Shown here: positions 47,591 through 58,330 of the stretch, one piece after another
How the letters are laid out: each line of letters begins with the position of its first letter
Position numbering within the stretch: position 1 is the stretch's first letter
Assembly (NCBI GenBank): GCA_035079385.1
Contig: JAVHKY010000008.1
Span: 3,208,001 to 3,272,000, forward strand
Origin: Aspidiotus rigidus
Lineage: Eukaryota; Arthropoda; Insecta; Hemiptera; Diaspididae
Length of the DNA: 64,000 nucleotides
Reading direction: 5' to 3'
Notes under the pieces: model-generated
The model's database searches: none
What the model was told of the DNA's origin: nothing
The model's input: only the letters and a program-made list of their open reading frames with translations
Program-made: the position numbers and the translations under genes

Positions 47591-50140
47591 TATACGCGAA
47601 AAAGACGAATACTCCGAATGGAGAGTAAACCTTGCAAACCGCAGAAAATACAAAACGACGAGCGCTTTCGGTTAATAAACCATCTTCAAGTCTGAAATGA
47701 AAGCAACTGACGAACGGAGGAGAAGAACAATGTATTAAGATTGGCTAAACGAGAAACCACGGTGTGAATCATAGACCAGTTCGATCAGGCCATCCTCCGG
47801 AATGAACGAGTTGAGTACAGTGATACCGTCAGTGTTGCGATGACGCATTATCTCTATATACTCGAGGGCGATGCGCTTTCGGTACGAATTCTCCTTATGG
47901 AGGAGCTTTTCGGATCCCTCACGGAAGCTGTGGCCACTGTTTATCAAATGATCAGCAAAAGCCGACTCCCCTAAGCGTCCCTTCTCCCAAGACTTCAGGT
48001 GCTCAGCTACTCTAACTTTCATTTGGCGGCTGGTCTCACCAATATAAAAGCCTCCACAATCCTCACATTCCAACTTATAAACACCACTCCTCTCATCAAT
48101 GGGTATGGGGTCCTTCAGTCTCACAAACAACCCCTTAACTGTTGTAGGGTTGTAGAACGCGGGTCTGAAGCCAAACGGGCGGAGGGTCCGATCCAATTGG
48201 AGGGAGAACTTCCCCAGAAAAGGGAGACTGATCCAGAAGGAGTGATTCAAGGTTTAAAGAGGAAGATTAAAGAGGGAGATTTAATCGTCACTAAGGCGGA
48301 CAAGGGAAATGCTGTTGTGGTGATGGAGAAATCCGTCTATTCTTCCAAGGTCCACGAGGTCCTCCAGCAGTGTGGTGCTAAAGAGAGTGAGGATTTCAGC
48401 TTCCCGAAGCACGTCAAAGAAGTTAGGAGTGTCATCAACAGGAGTGAGGCTATTATCAAGACTCCTGCTCTGAATAAAGCCCTCCTTGTTCCTATCCCAC
48501 CCCCCCTCCTCTAAGGGCTGCCTAAAGTGCGTAAGAACAATACCCCGATGCGACCCGTTGTTTCTTTCGTCTCCTCCCCCACTTACCTCCTTGCCAAATT
48601 CCTTGACCGATGGTTCAAAAATCGCATTGATTTTGAATCTCCTCATTCGGTTTTGAATTCGGCCTCTTTAACTGATGTCCTGAAGGGTGTAAGTCTTCCC
48701 CCGGGAACGACCATCTGCTCTTTTGATGTTGTTGGTATGTTCCCGAATATTCCCAAGGCTGCTACTATCCAGCGGATGGGTGAGCTACTCGTCAGAGCCA
48801 ACATTCCTCACAATGAGCTTCAGGAATTTTTCAATCTTCTGAATACCTGCTGGTCCCCTAACTACTGACTGTAAATTTGAAGGGAAATTTGTCGAGTTCC
48901 CTCATGAAGTAGGGACCCCTATTGGGTCACGTTTAGGCTCTCTTATCTGCGAAGTTTTCATGTCTACGTTTGAACTTGACCTTTTTTCCTCGAACCAGGT
49001 GTTACTCAATCATATTCACTATTGGCACGGGTACGTTGATGACGTTCTATGTACCTGGACTGGTCACCCAGATCTCCTTGGTGAGTTTCTGAGAATCTGA
49101 GGTATCTCAATTCCTGGTACCCTTCCATCAAATTTACGTTGGAAATAGGGGTATTTTCCATTAACTTTTTGGATTTATCGATCTCTATTGTAGACGGTAT
49201 CCATGAGTTTGGAATTTACAGGAAAGATATTACGACCGATGTTTTAGTCCACGGTGGTTCGTTCGGTCCTGTTGCTCACAAGATGTCTGCATTTCATAGC
49301 CTAGTTTACAGACTGACTCGTATTCCGTTGAGTCAGTATGCTTTTAAGAAAGAAGTACTCACAATAAAACACCTGGCTAGAGTGAATGGGGTCAATGTCG
49401 ACGTTGACGTGATGGTTTGGAGGAAAGTTACAAGGAGCATTCTTGATTCCACCACCTCCCTCCCCCGAGACATGATCCGTGGTCGCCGATTGCGTTGGAT
49501 CAGTCTCCCTTTTCTGGGGAAGTTCTCCCTCCAATTGGGTCGGGCCCTCCGCCCGTTTGGCTTCAGACCCGCGTTCTACAATCCTACAACAGTTAAGGGG
49601 TTGTTTGTGAGACTGAAGGACCCCATACCCATTGATGAGAGGAGTGGTGTTTATAAGTTGGAATGTGGGGATTGTGGAGGCTTTTATATTGGTGAGACCA
49701 GCCGCCAAATGAAAGTTAGAGTAGCTGAGCACCTGAAGTCTTGGGAGAAGGGACGCTTAGGGGAGTCGGCTTTTGCTGATCATTCGATAAAAAGTGGCCA
49801 CAGCTTCCGTGAGGGATCCGAAAAGCTCCTCCATAAGGAGAATTCGTACCGAAAGCGCATCGCCCTCGAGTATATAGAGATAATGCGTCATCGCAACACT
49901 GACGGTATCACTGTACTCAACTCGTTCATTCCGGAGGATGGCCTGATCGAACTGGTCTATGATTCACACCGTGGTTTCTCGTTTAGCCAATCTTAATACA
50001 TTGTTCTTCTCCTCCGTTCGTCAGTTGCTTTCATTTCAGACTTGAAGATGGTTTATTAACCGAAAGCGCTCGTCGTTTTGTATTTTCTGCGGTTTGCAAG
50101 ATTTACTCTCCATTCGGAGTATTGGTCTTTTTCGCGTATA
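47591..50140 (+). mobile_element. Penelope-like element with inverted partial copy at its 5' end
   Basis: The body (48,235-50,140) encodes a Penelope-type reverse transcriptase: VTKADKGNAVVVMEKSVY, GLPKVRKNNTPMRP, ICSFDVVGMFPNIP, then GTPIGSRLGSL and the catalytic YVDD near 49,030. A GIY-YIG endonuclease follows (GVYKLECGDCGGFYIGETSR, near 49,648-49,707). The ORF 49,139-49,996 (285 residues) is intact, but the RT is broken. There is a TAA near 48,512 where LYGLPK is expected, and frameshifts near 48,850 and 49,100. The first 644 bp (47,591-48,234) are the reverse complement of the last 645 bp (49,496-50,140), differing at only a few positions. Such inverted terminal arrangements are known for Penelope-like elements. 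It borders the jockey-like fragment. Confidence 0.88.
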
Positions 50141-50241
50141 TTATGGACAGCCGTAACTTAGAGGAACGGATTCGTTTAAATTTCACGTTCTTATGATCAG
50201 GTGCAAAGTTCCGGCATGAATCTGCCGTACTATTTTGAATA

Positions 50242-50955
50242 CAGTCGATGCCGACTATAACGAGGCCGGTTGAAACGAGATTTCGGGTATTGCGAGCAGA
50301 ATCCGTGGTCCCTTGCACTTGACCCATATAGGCTATGTAAATTACACCGGTTACTACGAGGAGTGATACCGGTCTTAACGAGCTTTTCCTTATCAATTAG
50401 GGCGTATATTCCCGCAAAAATGTTACATCTCTTATCAGACAGTTCGAAAGCTTAAGATGCACCATCAAGTATCAATAGTCGACTTGTGACATTTGAGCTA
50501 CGATGGGTGGGCCATTTTATTTTGACAAGTTTTTCCAGCTTTTCACTTGTGAACAGATTGTCCGAATAGCATTTGAACGCAGCTACAAGAGTTCTTTCTA
50601 TTCATTGATTACTCTCAAGTCAACCTTATAATTATAATTTGCAGTCCATCTTCTGGCAACCGGACATTCATTTTCCAGACCTGAGAATGTTCACGTTTTA
50701 TATGAGGAGAGGCCTAAAGACAACGCTGGCGCTCTGAAAACAGTCGAAATAAATTCTACCTATGAAATACGTAAATATGTACAAAACTCCCTCATTCGTT
50801 TTTCTCTACTGCATTTGTGTAAGTTTTTCTATATTTGCGGTATAACCGGACATAACGAAAATCTCGTTATAACCGGGGTATGTCTACTGCGAGCTTCCGG
50901 GTAAAGCGAGAAAAAGTATCAGGCCCTTGAATCTCGTTATAGTCGGCATCGACTG
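50242..50955. mobile_element. 714-bp pogo/Tigger-like MITE with TA target sites
   Basis: The ends CAGTCGATGCCGACTATAAC and the matching right end are exact reverse complements over 24 bp (up to ...gag/ctc...). TA flanks both sides (50,240-50,241 and 50,956-50,957). CAGT...CTATAACGAG-type termini are typical of pogo/Tigger elements of the Tc1/mariner superfamily. The interior repeats partial 'ctcgttataaccgg' motifs. It has no transposase. Confidence 0.8.
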
Positions 50956-51309
50956 TACTTACATCGAAATAAAAGATTTGTCAACTTACACATACATGTA
51001 CGTTGCATTCTTTTATTTATTGTTTTTCTTTCCCTGTGAAAATTCATGTCAAATGTTCGCTATTAAAAAGTAAGAACTGGTCTGGACAGGTACATACGAA
51101 AAGTAACGCGGGCGATTTAAAAATGCATCATGTGTTTGAAAATTGATTGGATTAATTATTAGAAGGGGCAGGAACAAATATTCATACATACGTACGTGTA
51201 TGATGCAACGCCTGAACGACTTGTAGCGTGGTGATCCCACATGTGCGCTATTGACGACTTTTTATTCGTGGAAATTCACGAAGCGCGCTCAGTTCGTTTT
51301 TCCTGCTCT

Positions 51310-51555
51310 ATAAAATAATTCCAGTAACTCGCGACTCTATATCCTATTTTTTCAACAACTAATTTTAAATTCGTGCTTAGTCCTCGGTGCATGTATACCT
51401 AGACTTTCTTTCAAAGTTGTGTTCGAATTTTCACCATGTGAACGCGAATTTCATCTTCCTCTCGGTATTCTATTTTTGCGAGAACGCAGACGAACATCGA
51501 GAAATTGCTCGCCGGTTGAACATTATCACGAGACGGAAATTTTATTCACCAGTCG
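51310..51555 (+). promoter_or_regulatory. possible promoter and noncoding first exon
   Basis: TATAAAATAA occurs at about 51,310. About 245 bp later a consensus donor follows (agtcg then GTAAGTTATG at 51,556). In between there is no long ORF and no repeat. This layout fits a TATA-driven 5' UTR exon of a gene continuing to the right. I found no matching coding exon in the window. Confidence 0.25.
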
Positions 51556-53426
51556 GTAAGTTATGATAACTTCCTTGTAATCAATAAATTGGATCGATAT
51601 TCACAAGAAAATTTCTCGAGATTGTAGCAAAAGCTTGATAGAAACCGATGCGAAGGAAAGATCCATTTTTGTTCAGACTGAGTAGCTCTATATCGGCTAC
51701 CTCAAAACTTGTGAACTTGAGACTCAAGCCTACCTATAGTAATTTTTCTCTAGATGGCTCGGAATATTTCAATTCATATTTCATCCAGCTTCTTCCTTAT
51801 GTAAAAAGAAAAAGAATTATTTCTCAAACGCTTCCATTCTCAAGAGGTTCCGAGGCAAGTCCTAAGACATAATCACTTATGAGAAGCGTGAATAGAAAGC
51901 GTTCCTTATCATAATTTTTTGTATGACCCTAACTGACCCCATGGTCGAACTTCGAGAATACCTATAGGAGATTGATGCCTAAGTGTATTGCATGCAACTT
52001 TCAATCTAATTGATCGCTCAGTAACTAAGATCATTGTTCCTGTAAAATTATCATTTTGTAACACCTAATCCGTCAAAATAAATAACTATTAACTAAGCCA
52101 TCCAGAATCGTATCATATTTAATGAGACTGATGCAACAAACACGGGGAAAGTAACGACAAGAAAAGAGGGATCTTATACCAAGGGATGAGGTAACTTCAC
52201 AAAGATTTCTGAGTGACTGAGCCTTTCTTATTTATCAGTTTTTCGAAACTATCACAGTGCCAGATCTACGAGAAGGAAACTTTGGTACATGTCCCTCTCC
52301 AAAAATGGGTAAGAAAAAAAGAGAAAAGGTAGCTGGAAGAGATAAGGAGATGCATCACATGTGTACTATGAAGATTTCTTCTTAACTTGACTTTATCGCT
52401 GAAAGAGGGTAGAATTTGCTTTCAGATGACATATCGTAACCTACAAAAAAAAAACGGTCTAAATTGGTACATTGAGACACCTACAGGAAGAAAATACTAG
52501 CTCTACATTTCTGAGATACCAAATTCGCCTCTCATCTCTTCTTCTTATCATGCATTTTCCTCAAAGGTTCTTAAAAGTTTCTTCTAGATCTGCTACTGCG
52601 AGTCATCCCCCTTTTCTGTATACGACTTGTGTATGGTACCCCCTCGCTTCTTCCATGCCATTTCCCCATTCTATTTTAGATTTTTGCTTTAGGTTTTCTA
52701 TGACTTTCTTCACCGAGTCCTTTCAGACACGTTGGAGTTCAATTACGAGTGGGGATCATGTTTGAGCGTTACAATTAGGCCTTTATGAGTAGGATGCAAA
52801 TTTTATTTAGGTATTCTTGTTTCCACCGGGCCAGATATTTTACTAGATAGGGAATGAAGCCCATTTTGAATTAATGCGGAAGAAGGACGAGGAATGAGGC
52901 TGAAGCTGAGAAAGAACAAATACTAAAATAACCCTTTCGCGTCTCTTTTATGTAAACAAAAGAATCAAGCTCAGCGATTTACTTTTTTTTCCCTTCATCT
53001 GCGAAAAAGACAAGTAGAAACTTATTGGATTGTGTTACTTTTCAATCCGCGTTTTGCTGTACGAGATACTTACGTATTTAGTGTAAACCTACTATTTATT
53101 TACGAAGCGATATAGGCTACCGCGTACATTCTACGATATGATTCGTTATCAGTAAGTTGGTCGACGTATAGGTATAGACTATATTTGTAACGACAGCAAA
53201 CAGAACAATAAGCAGTATGTAATGTTATAACACAGAGGCAACGGTAATAACAAGCGTAAAAGTAAATCGTATTCTCATTTATATTTGAATAACCAATACA
53301 GCATCATTTTTAACGATTTTATAATAACAATAGTAAAAGTTATTATCGAAGCGTACCGTATAAAGAATGTACTAAATAGCGCAATATGCAATGTAACTCC
53401 GCATAATATATGAATTACTTTCCCGC
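51556..53426. other. intergenic stretch, no supported gene
   Basis: AT-rich sequence with short unconvincing ORFs (51,648-51,872 and 52,472-52,765). No recognisable repeats or RNA genes seen. Confidence 0.4.
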
Positions 53427-54053
53427 ATAGTTTAATTTGTGAAACGCGAGATAGCCGCGAACCTTTTCCAATATATTACTGTAGAACTTCCTAAATCGAT
53501 GATCATCAGTCTATTCTTGATGCGACCCCTTCTGGCTCGAGAAATCTTAAATCGCGAAGTATGGGGAGGATTAGGAGGTCTATTCGAAGAGGAATAGTTG
53601 GAAGACAGAAATTTTGAAAGATGAGATAGTGAATCTCTCGGTAGGCAATCTTCGAGAGACAGAGATATTCGATGGTAAGAATGGCTAGAAGAATAGAATT
53701 TTGATAGATGAGAGGAGTGAGCTTGCCATGCAATAGAGATTATGAGTCAGCATCGCTGATGAAAACTGTTGGTAAGCAATCGTCCAGCGATAGAGCAGAC
53801 ATCTAGAAATAGGGGATCTCGAGAGAGGTGAGGACCTGTCATGAATTGGAGATAATGAAGTAGTCAAAATAACTGATGGAAGCTGTTGGTAGACGATCCG
53901 CAAAGACAGAAATATCCAGAGAATGAAATTCTGAAAGATGAGAGGAACTTGCCAATAGAACCGCTGTTGGGGGCTTCTGGTAGGTGATCATTCAGAGAAA
54001 GAGAGATCCGAAAGTAGGAATGGTCAAAGGGACTGGGAAATAGAGTTGACGAG
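53427..54053. repeat. 627-bp direct repeat, left copy (flanks RTE LINE)
   Basis: It runs from atagtttaatttgtgaaacg to ggaaatagagttgacgag. It reappears at a constant offset of 2591 bp at 56,018-56,644, with no difference in the parts I compared. The second half consists of ~110-bp degenerate purine-rich repeats ('agaaattttgaaagatgaga', 'cgctgatgaaaactgttggt'). ORFs in both copies are identical and repeat-derived. Confidence 0.9.
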
Positions 54054-56017
54054 AGATGAAAAATTAACACAGAAAACAAGAAAATTGATAGAGAAGAAAA
54101 ATACCTTGAGGAGAAAGGGCACAAAAACAGGTAGAGATAAAATAGAATTATGCGAGCTACAAAAATTGGTGAAGAAGGAAGTTAGAAAAGATATAAAAAA
54201 TTACAACGAGTGGAGAACAAAAGAAATCATCGAAGAAATGTGGTCTACAAGGAAAATGAGAAAAGAACTGAGTACTGGAAGAAGACATATGACCAGCATG
54301 ATAGATCAGACTGGAAGGGAGGAAAAAAACAGACATGGGATGTTAACAATTGCAACAGAATTCTACAAGAAGCTATACACTAGCAAAATAGACAAAACAA
54401 TGAAAAGAGAAGAGGAAGAAGAGAGGGAGGGAAACAATGAGCTAATCCCCCCAATCTTGGAAGAAGAAGTAAGGACTATTATCAATAAATTGAAAAAAGA
54501 TAAAGCTCCCGGCCCTGATAAAATAAAAAACAATACTATAAAGACACTTAGTCCCGCACTGATAAAGCCCATCACAAAGGTCTTTAATAAAATTATAGAA
54601 TTAGAAACGATACCTGAACAGTGGAGAGAAGTTGAAATAGCTCTAATATTCAAGAAAGGGGATAGAAAAATGATAGAAAATTATAGACCGATAAGCCTAA
54701 CAGTTACCCTATGTAAAATATTCATGATGATTATAAAAAACAGAATTTACAACACGTTAGACTTCAACCAACCAAATGAACAAGCGGGGTTTAGAAGGGG
54801 GTTTTCGACTATCGACCACATCCAGGCTATAAATCAACTCTTAGAAAAAGCTAAAGAATATCAAATCCAAATCCACGTACTCTTCATCGACTACTCAAAG
54901 GCCTTCGACTCTATAGAACACCAAGGCATATGGATAGGTCTGAGAAAGCAGGGAGTTCCTAGCAAAATTATAAATATCATACAAAACTCTTATCGAAACC
55001 CAAAAGCCTACATTAGAACAGATAGGAAAGGAGAGACATTTGAAGTGAAGAGGGGAGTGAAACAGGGCGACCCACTTTCCTCAAATCTTTTCAATGTAGT
55101 GTTGGAAGAAATATTTCGGAGACTAGATTGGGAAGGAAAAGGAATAAGGGTAGATGGGAAGTACTTGAACAACTTAAGATTTGCTGACGACATAGTATTG
55201 ATAAGCTCAAACAAAAGGGAAATAGAAGAGATGGCGGAAGAATTGAGAAAGGAAAGTGAAAAATCAGGTTTAGAGATTAATATGAACAAAACTAAGTACA
55301 TGAGCAATACGGAAGAAGAAACAGAATTAATTATAAACGGGGTGAAATTAGAAAAAGTTACCGAATACGTATACCTTGGACAAACAGTATCGATGGAAAA
55401 CAGACTTGATAAGGAACTAAGGGAAAGGAAAAGGAAAGCGTGGAGGAACTTTTGGGGACTAAAAAACGTATACAAAAATAAAAAACTACCGACAGAAGCA
55501 AAAATTAAAATTCTTGAGAGCTGTACACTCCCTGTACTTCAATATGGAGCTCAAACATGGTCCCTAACCAAAACACAAACAGAGGGGTTGAAAGTAACAC
55601 AGAGAGCAATGGAAAGAAGAATAATGAGTATCAGACTAAAAGATAGGGTCAAAAATACAATTTTAAAGGAAAAAACTAACAGTAAAGACATAGGGTATAT
55701 TGTGAAAAAACAAAAATTCAAATATGCAGGCCATATGGCCAGAGGGGACCCAGAAAAATGGAATTATAAACTCTCAAATTGGACCCCATACGAGTATAAA
55801 AGAGGTAGAGGGAGACCACCAACGCGATGGAGAGACGAAATAGTAAATAGAGTCGGTACGTCATGGCAGAGTCAAGCTCAGAGCAGGGAGAAGTGGCGGA
55901 AGATCGGAGAGGCCTATGCCCATGAGTGGGCCATTTAACAAAATATATCACTATTATGATTGTTAAAAAAGATACAAGAAATAAAGGCTGTTATTATTTA
56001 TTATTTATTATTTATAT
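54054..56017 (+). mobile_element. 5'-truncated RTE-type LINE with intact reverse transcriptase ORF
   Basis: The reading frame stays open from 54,054 to the TAA at 55,936-55,938 (about 628 codons). It starts in the linker before the RT. Motifs in order are KLKKDKAPGPDKI, NYRPISLT, QAGFRRGFSTIDHIQ, FIDYSKAFDS, GVKQGDPLSS and catalytic RFADDIVLIS (near 55,179). Then come YLGQTVS, VLQYGAQTWSLTK and the C-terminal KYAGHMARGDPEKW and GRGRPPTRW. This order is that of RTE/BovB-like endonuclease-reverse transcriptases. The endonuclease domain is absent. The 3' end is a short UTR with a TTATTATTTA-type microsatellite (55,990-56,017). The open frame and identical flanks suggest recent insertion. Confidence 0.9.
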
Positions 56018-56644
56018 ATAGTTTAATTTGTGAAACGCGAGATAGCCGCGAACCTTTTCCAATATATTACTGTAGAACTTCCTAAATCGATGATCATCAG
56101 TCTATTCTTGATGCGACCCCTTCTGGCTCGAGAAATCTTAAATCGCGAAGTATGGGGAGGATTAGGAGGTCTATTCGAAGAGGAATAGTTGGAAGACAGA
56201 AATTTTGAAAGATGAGATAGTGAATCTCTCGGTAGGCAATCTTCGAGAGACAGAGATATTCGATGGTAAGAATGGCTAGAAGAATAGAATTTTGATAGAT
56301 GAGAGGAGTGAGCTTGCCATGCAATAGAGATTATGAGTCAGCATCGCTGATGAAAACTGTTGGTAAGCAATCGTCCAGCGATAGAGCAGACATCTAGAAA
56401 TAGGGGATCTCGAGAGAGGTGAGGACCTGTCATGAATTGGAGATAATGAAGTAGTCAAAATAACTGATGGAAGCTGTTGGTAGACGATCCGCAAAGACAG
56501 AAATATCCAGAGAATGAAATTCTGAAAGATGAGAGGAACTTGCCAATAGAACCGCTGTTGGGGGCTTCTGGTAGGTGATCATTCAGAGAAAGAGAGATCC
56601 GAAAGTAGGAATGGTCAAAGGGACTGGGAAATAGAGTTGACGAG
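56018..56644. repeat. 627-bp direct repeat, right copy (flanks RTE LINE)
   Basis: Matches 53,427-54,053 without any indel. To the right it continues into a further unit of the same ~115-bp satellite (from ttagaatcgctgataaaggc), whereas to the left of 53,427 the sequence is unrelated. The natural reading is that the pre-insertion locus contained one copy that now lies on both sides of the LINE. Confidence 0.9.
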
Positions 56645-56770
56645 TTAGAATCGCTGATAAAGGCTCTTGGCAGGCGGACGTCCAGAGACTGGAACTGAAG
56701 TTGGAAATGGTTCGAAGAAAGAAATGTTGAGAGATAAGAGAAGGGTATTTACGAAGAAATAAAAAAAACT
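56645..56770. repeat. ~115-bp purine-rich satellite, end of array
   Basis: One more degenerate unit ('gctgataaaggctcttggca', 'gtccagagactggaactgaa', 'gttgagagataagagaaggg') closes the array that starts near 53,560. After it come GGTTCC/CTCGAG-family fragments (56,815-57,110). Confidence 0.7.
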
Positions 56771-57115
56771 CGCAGCCCACATGGGGAGCTACTCGGGGTT
56801 GTTAATTCAGGCAAACAGAGAACCTATTCTATGGGAGACACTGGTGCGCATTGTCATTCTTATACAGCTTGAACTTTGTTCCTCACCACCTCGATGGTTT
56901 TTCCTCATCAGGTGAAGTTCTACGCGCATTTTTTTTCAGTTGTTTCCCCAGTAAACCTAATCCACGCTGACGTCTGAAGCTTCTCCAAGTCCTCTTCCTA
57001 TTTGATAGAGCTCGTCCACCCCTATCATATACAGCTCGAAATTTTTCGACCCCCCCCCTCCCCCCGTCATGTATAGCTCGGAAGTAGAAATTTTTCTTGG
57101 TAACCTTTCATCATG

Positions 57116-57230
57116 TCTGCACTGAAGAAGGTAGCAATGCTACCGAAACGTGCAAATTTATGTATAAAATAAATAAGTTTAAGTAAAAAATAAATAAATA
57201 AATAAATAAATAAACAAATATATGAATAAA
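57116..57230 (+). mobile_element. retroelement tail with hairpin and AAAT microsatellite
   Basis: ctgaagaa, then a ggtagc-aat-gctacc hairpin, then gaaacg lies at 57,122-57,150. An AT-rich tail and (AAAT)n follow (57,181-57,213). It is the clearest copy of the hairpin also seen at 23,241-23,269. The flanking gcac/gtgc can pair with each other. Probably a solo 3' end of a retroelement. Confidence 0.5.
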
Positions 57231-57239
57231 CAAGTCTAG

Positions 57240-57960
57240 TATGCTGTATATTAGGCCTAGTATAATGAAGGCTTTTCGAGATCTCACTCGTTCCGCTTGT
57301 TCGCCCCCCTTCTTGGTCTAGTACAGAACATTTCAAGCTTACAGCCAAAATAGAACCGCCTATCACACATAACTCGAAAGTGCCCCCTCCTATCATTTAT
57401 AGTTTGGAGGTGGAAATTTTTCCAAGTCCCCCACCTATCATAAATAGCTCGGAAATATAAATTTTTTCAAGTCCACCTTCTAACATAATAGCTCGGAAGT
57501 AGAAATTTTTCAGCGGCGACCCCGCTATCCCTTTTGTTGGGGGAATTTTCAGGAAATTTGATAACGTCACGGAGAGGAGGAGGGGACTTAGAATAATACC
57601 GACTCTCAAGCTAGGGACTTCGAAAAATTTCCACTGTTCAGCTATATATGACAGAGGGCAGACTTAGAAAAACGACGGCTTCCTTGAAATTGCAGCGCGT
57701 TCAAGTTGTCATGGGACTTAGAAAAACTTCAGGCTTTAAGCTTTATTTTATATAATAGGAGGGGGACTTGGAAAAATTCTCGAGACAGCGGGTTCCCACG
57801 GCCATTGCAGTTCTGCAAATTGTTCAGAAGTAGAAATTTTTCCATGTCCCCTTCCTATCATACGTGCCCGGAGGTAGACATTTTTCCAAGTCCCACGTTT
57901 TGCCTCCCGGCGCCCGTCATTTTTCTTCAAACTACCCTTCCATAAACCAGGTTCCCTGTT
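57240..57960. repeat. CTCGAG/GGTTCC family fragments
   Basis: Degenerate 45-bp units in forward orientation lie near 57,390-57,510 and in reverse near 57,640-57,780, followed by forward 57,830-57,900 and 'ataaaccaggttccctgtta' at 57,942. A 'taggcctagtataatgaagg' dispersed repeat starts the block. No gene supported. Confidence 0.65.
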
Positions 57961-57964
57961 AATA

Positions 57965-58330
57965 ATGAGTCAGAATCCCTAATAAAGGCTCTTGGTAGGC
58001 AATCCTCCAGAGACAGAAATAGTCAAAAGAAAGAAATTTTGAAAGATGAGAGACAAGCACTTACCATCTAATAAAGGCTTTTAGTAAACGACCCTACAGA
58101 GAAATTTGGAGGTAGAAATGGTCAAAGAAAGGAATTTGCAGAGATGAGAAAGAAGAACTTTCCATAAATTAGAGGTAAGGCGTGAAGCCTCTGAGACAGG
58201 GAAATCTGAAGGTAGGAACGGTTCAGAGAAAATTATTTTGACAGATGAAGGGAGAGAACTTGCTACAAAATAGAGATAACGAATGACAATTTTTGATGAA
58301 GGCTCTTTGATAGAGAGAAACTCTGAAAAA
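57965..58330. repeat. ~115-bp purine-rich satellite, second array
   Basis: Three to four units resemble those at 53.6-56.7 kb: 'aataaaggctcttggtaggc', 'tccagagacagaaatagtca', 'aagaaattttgaaagatgag'. Unit length varies from about 100 to 125 bp. A single inverted unit lies near 59,375-59,495. Confidence 0.7.

Noticed and set aside
48281..48646. Minus-strand ORF within the Penelope-like element
   Set aside because: It is the antisense shadow of the reverse transcriptase frame on the plus strand.
53427..56644. 627-bp direct repeats as the LTRs of an LTR retrotransposon
   Set aside because: The enclosed ORF is a non-LTR (RTE-type) reverse transcriptase with a microsatellite tail. There is no gag, protease, integrase, primer-binding site or polypurine tract, and the repeats lack TG...CA ends.
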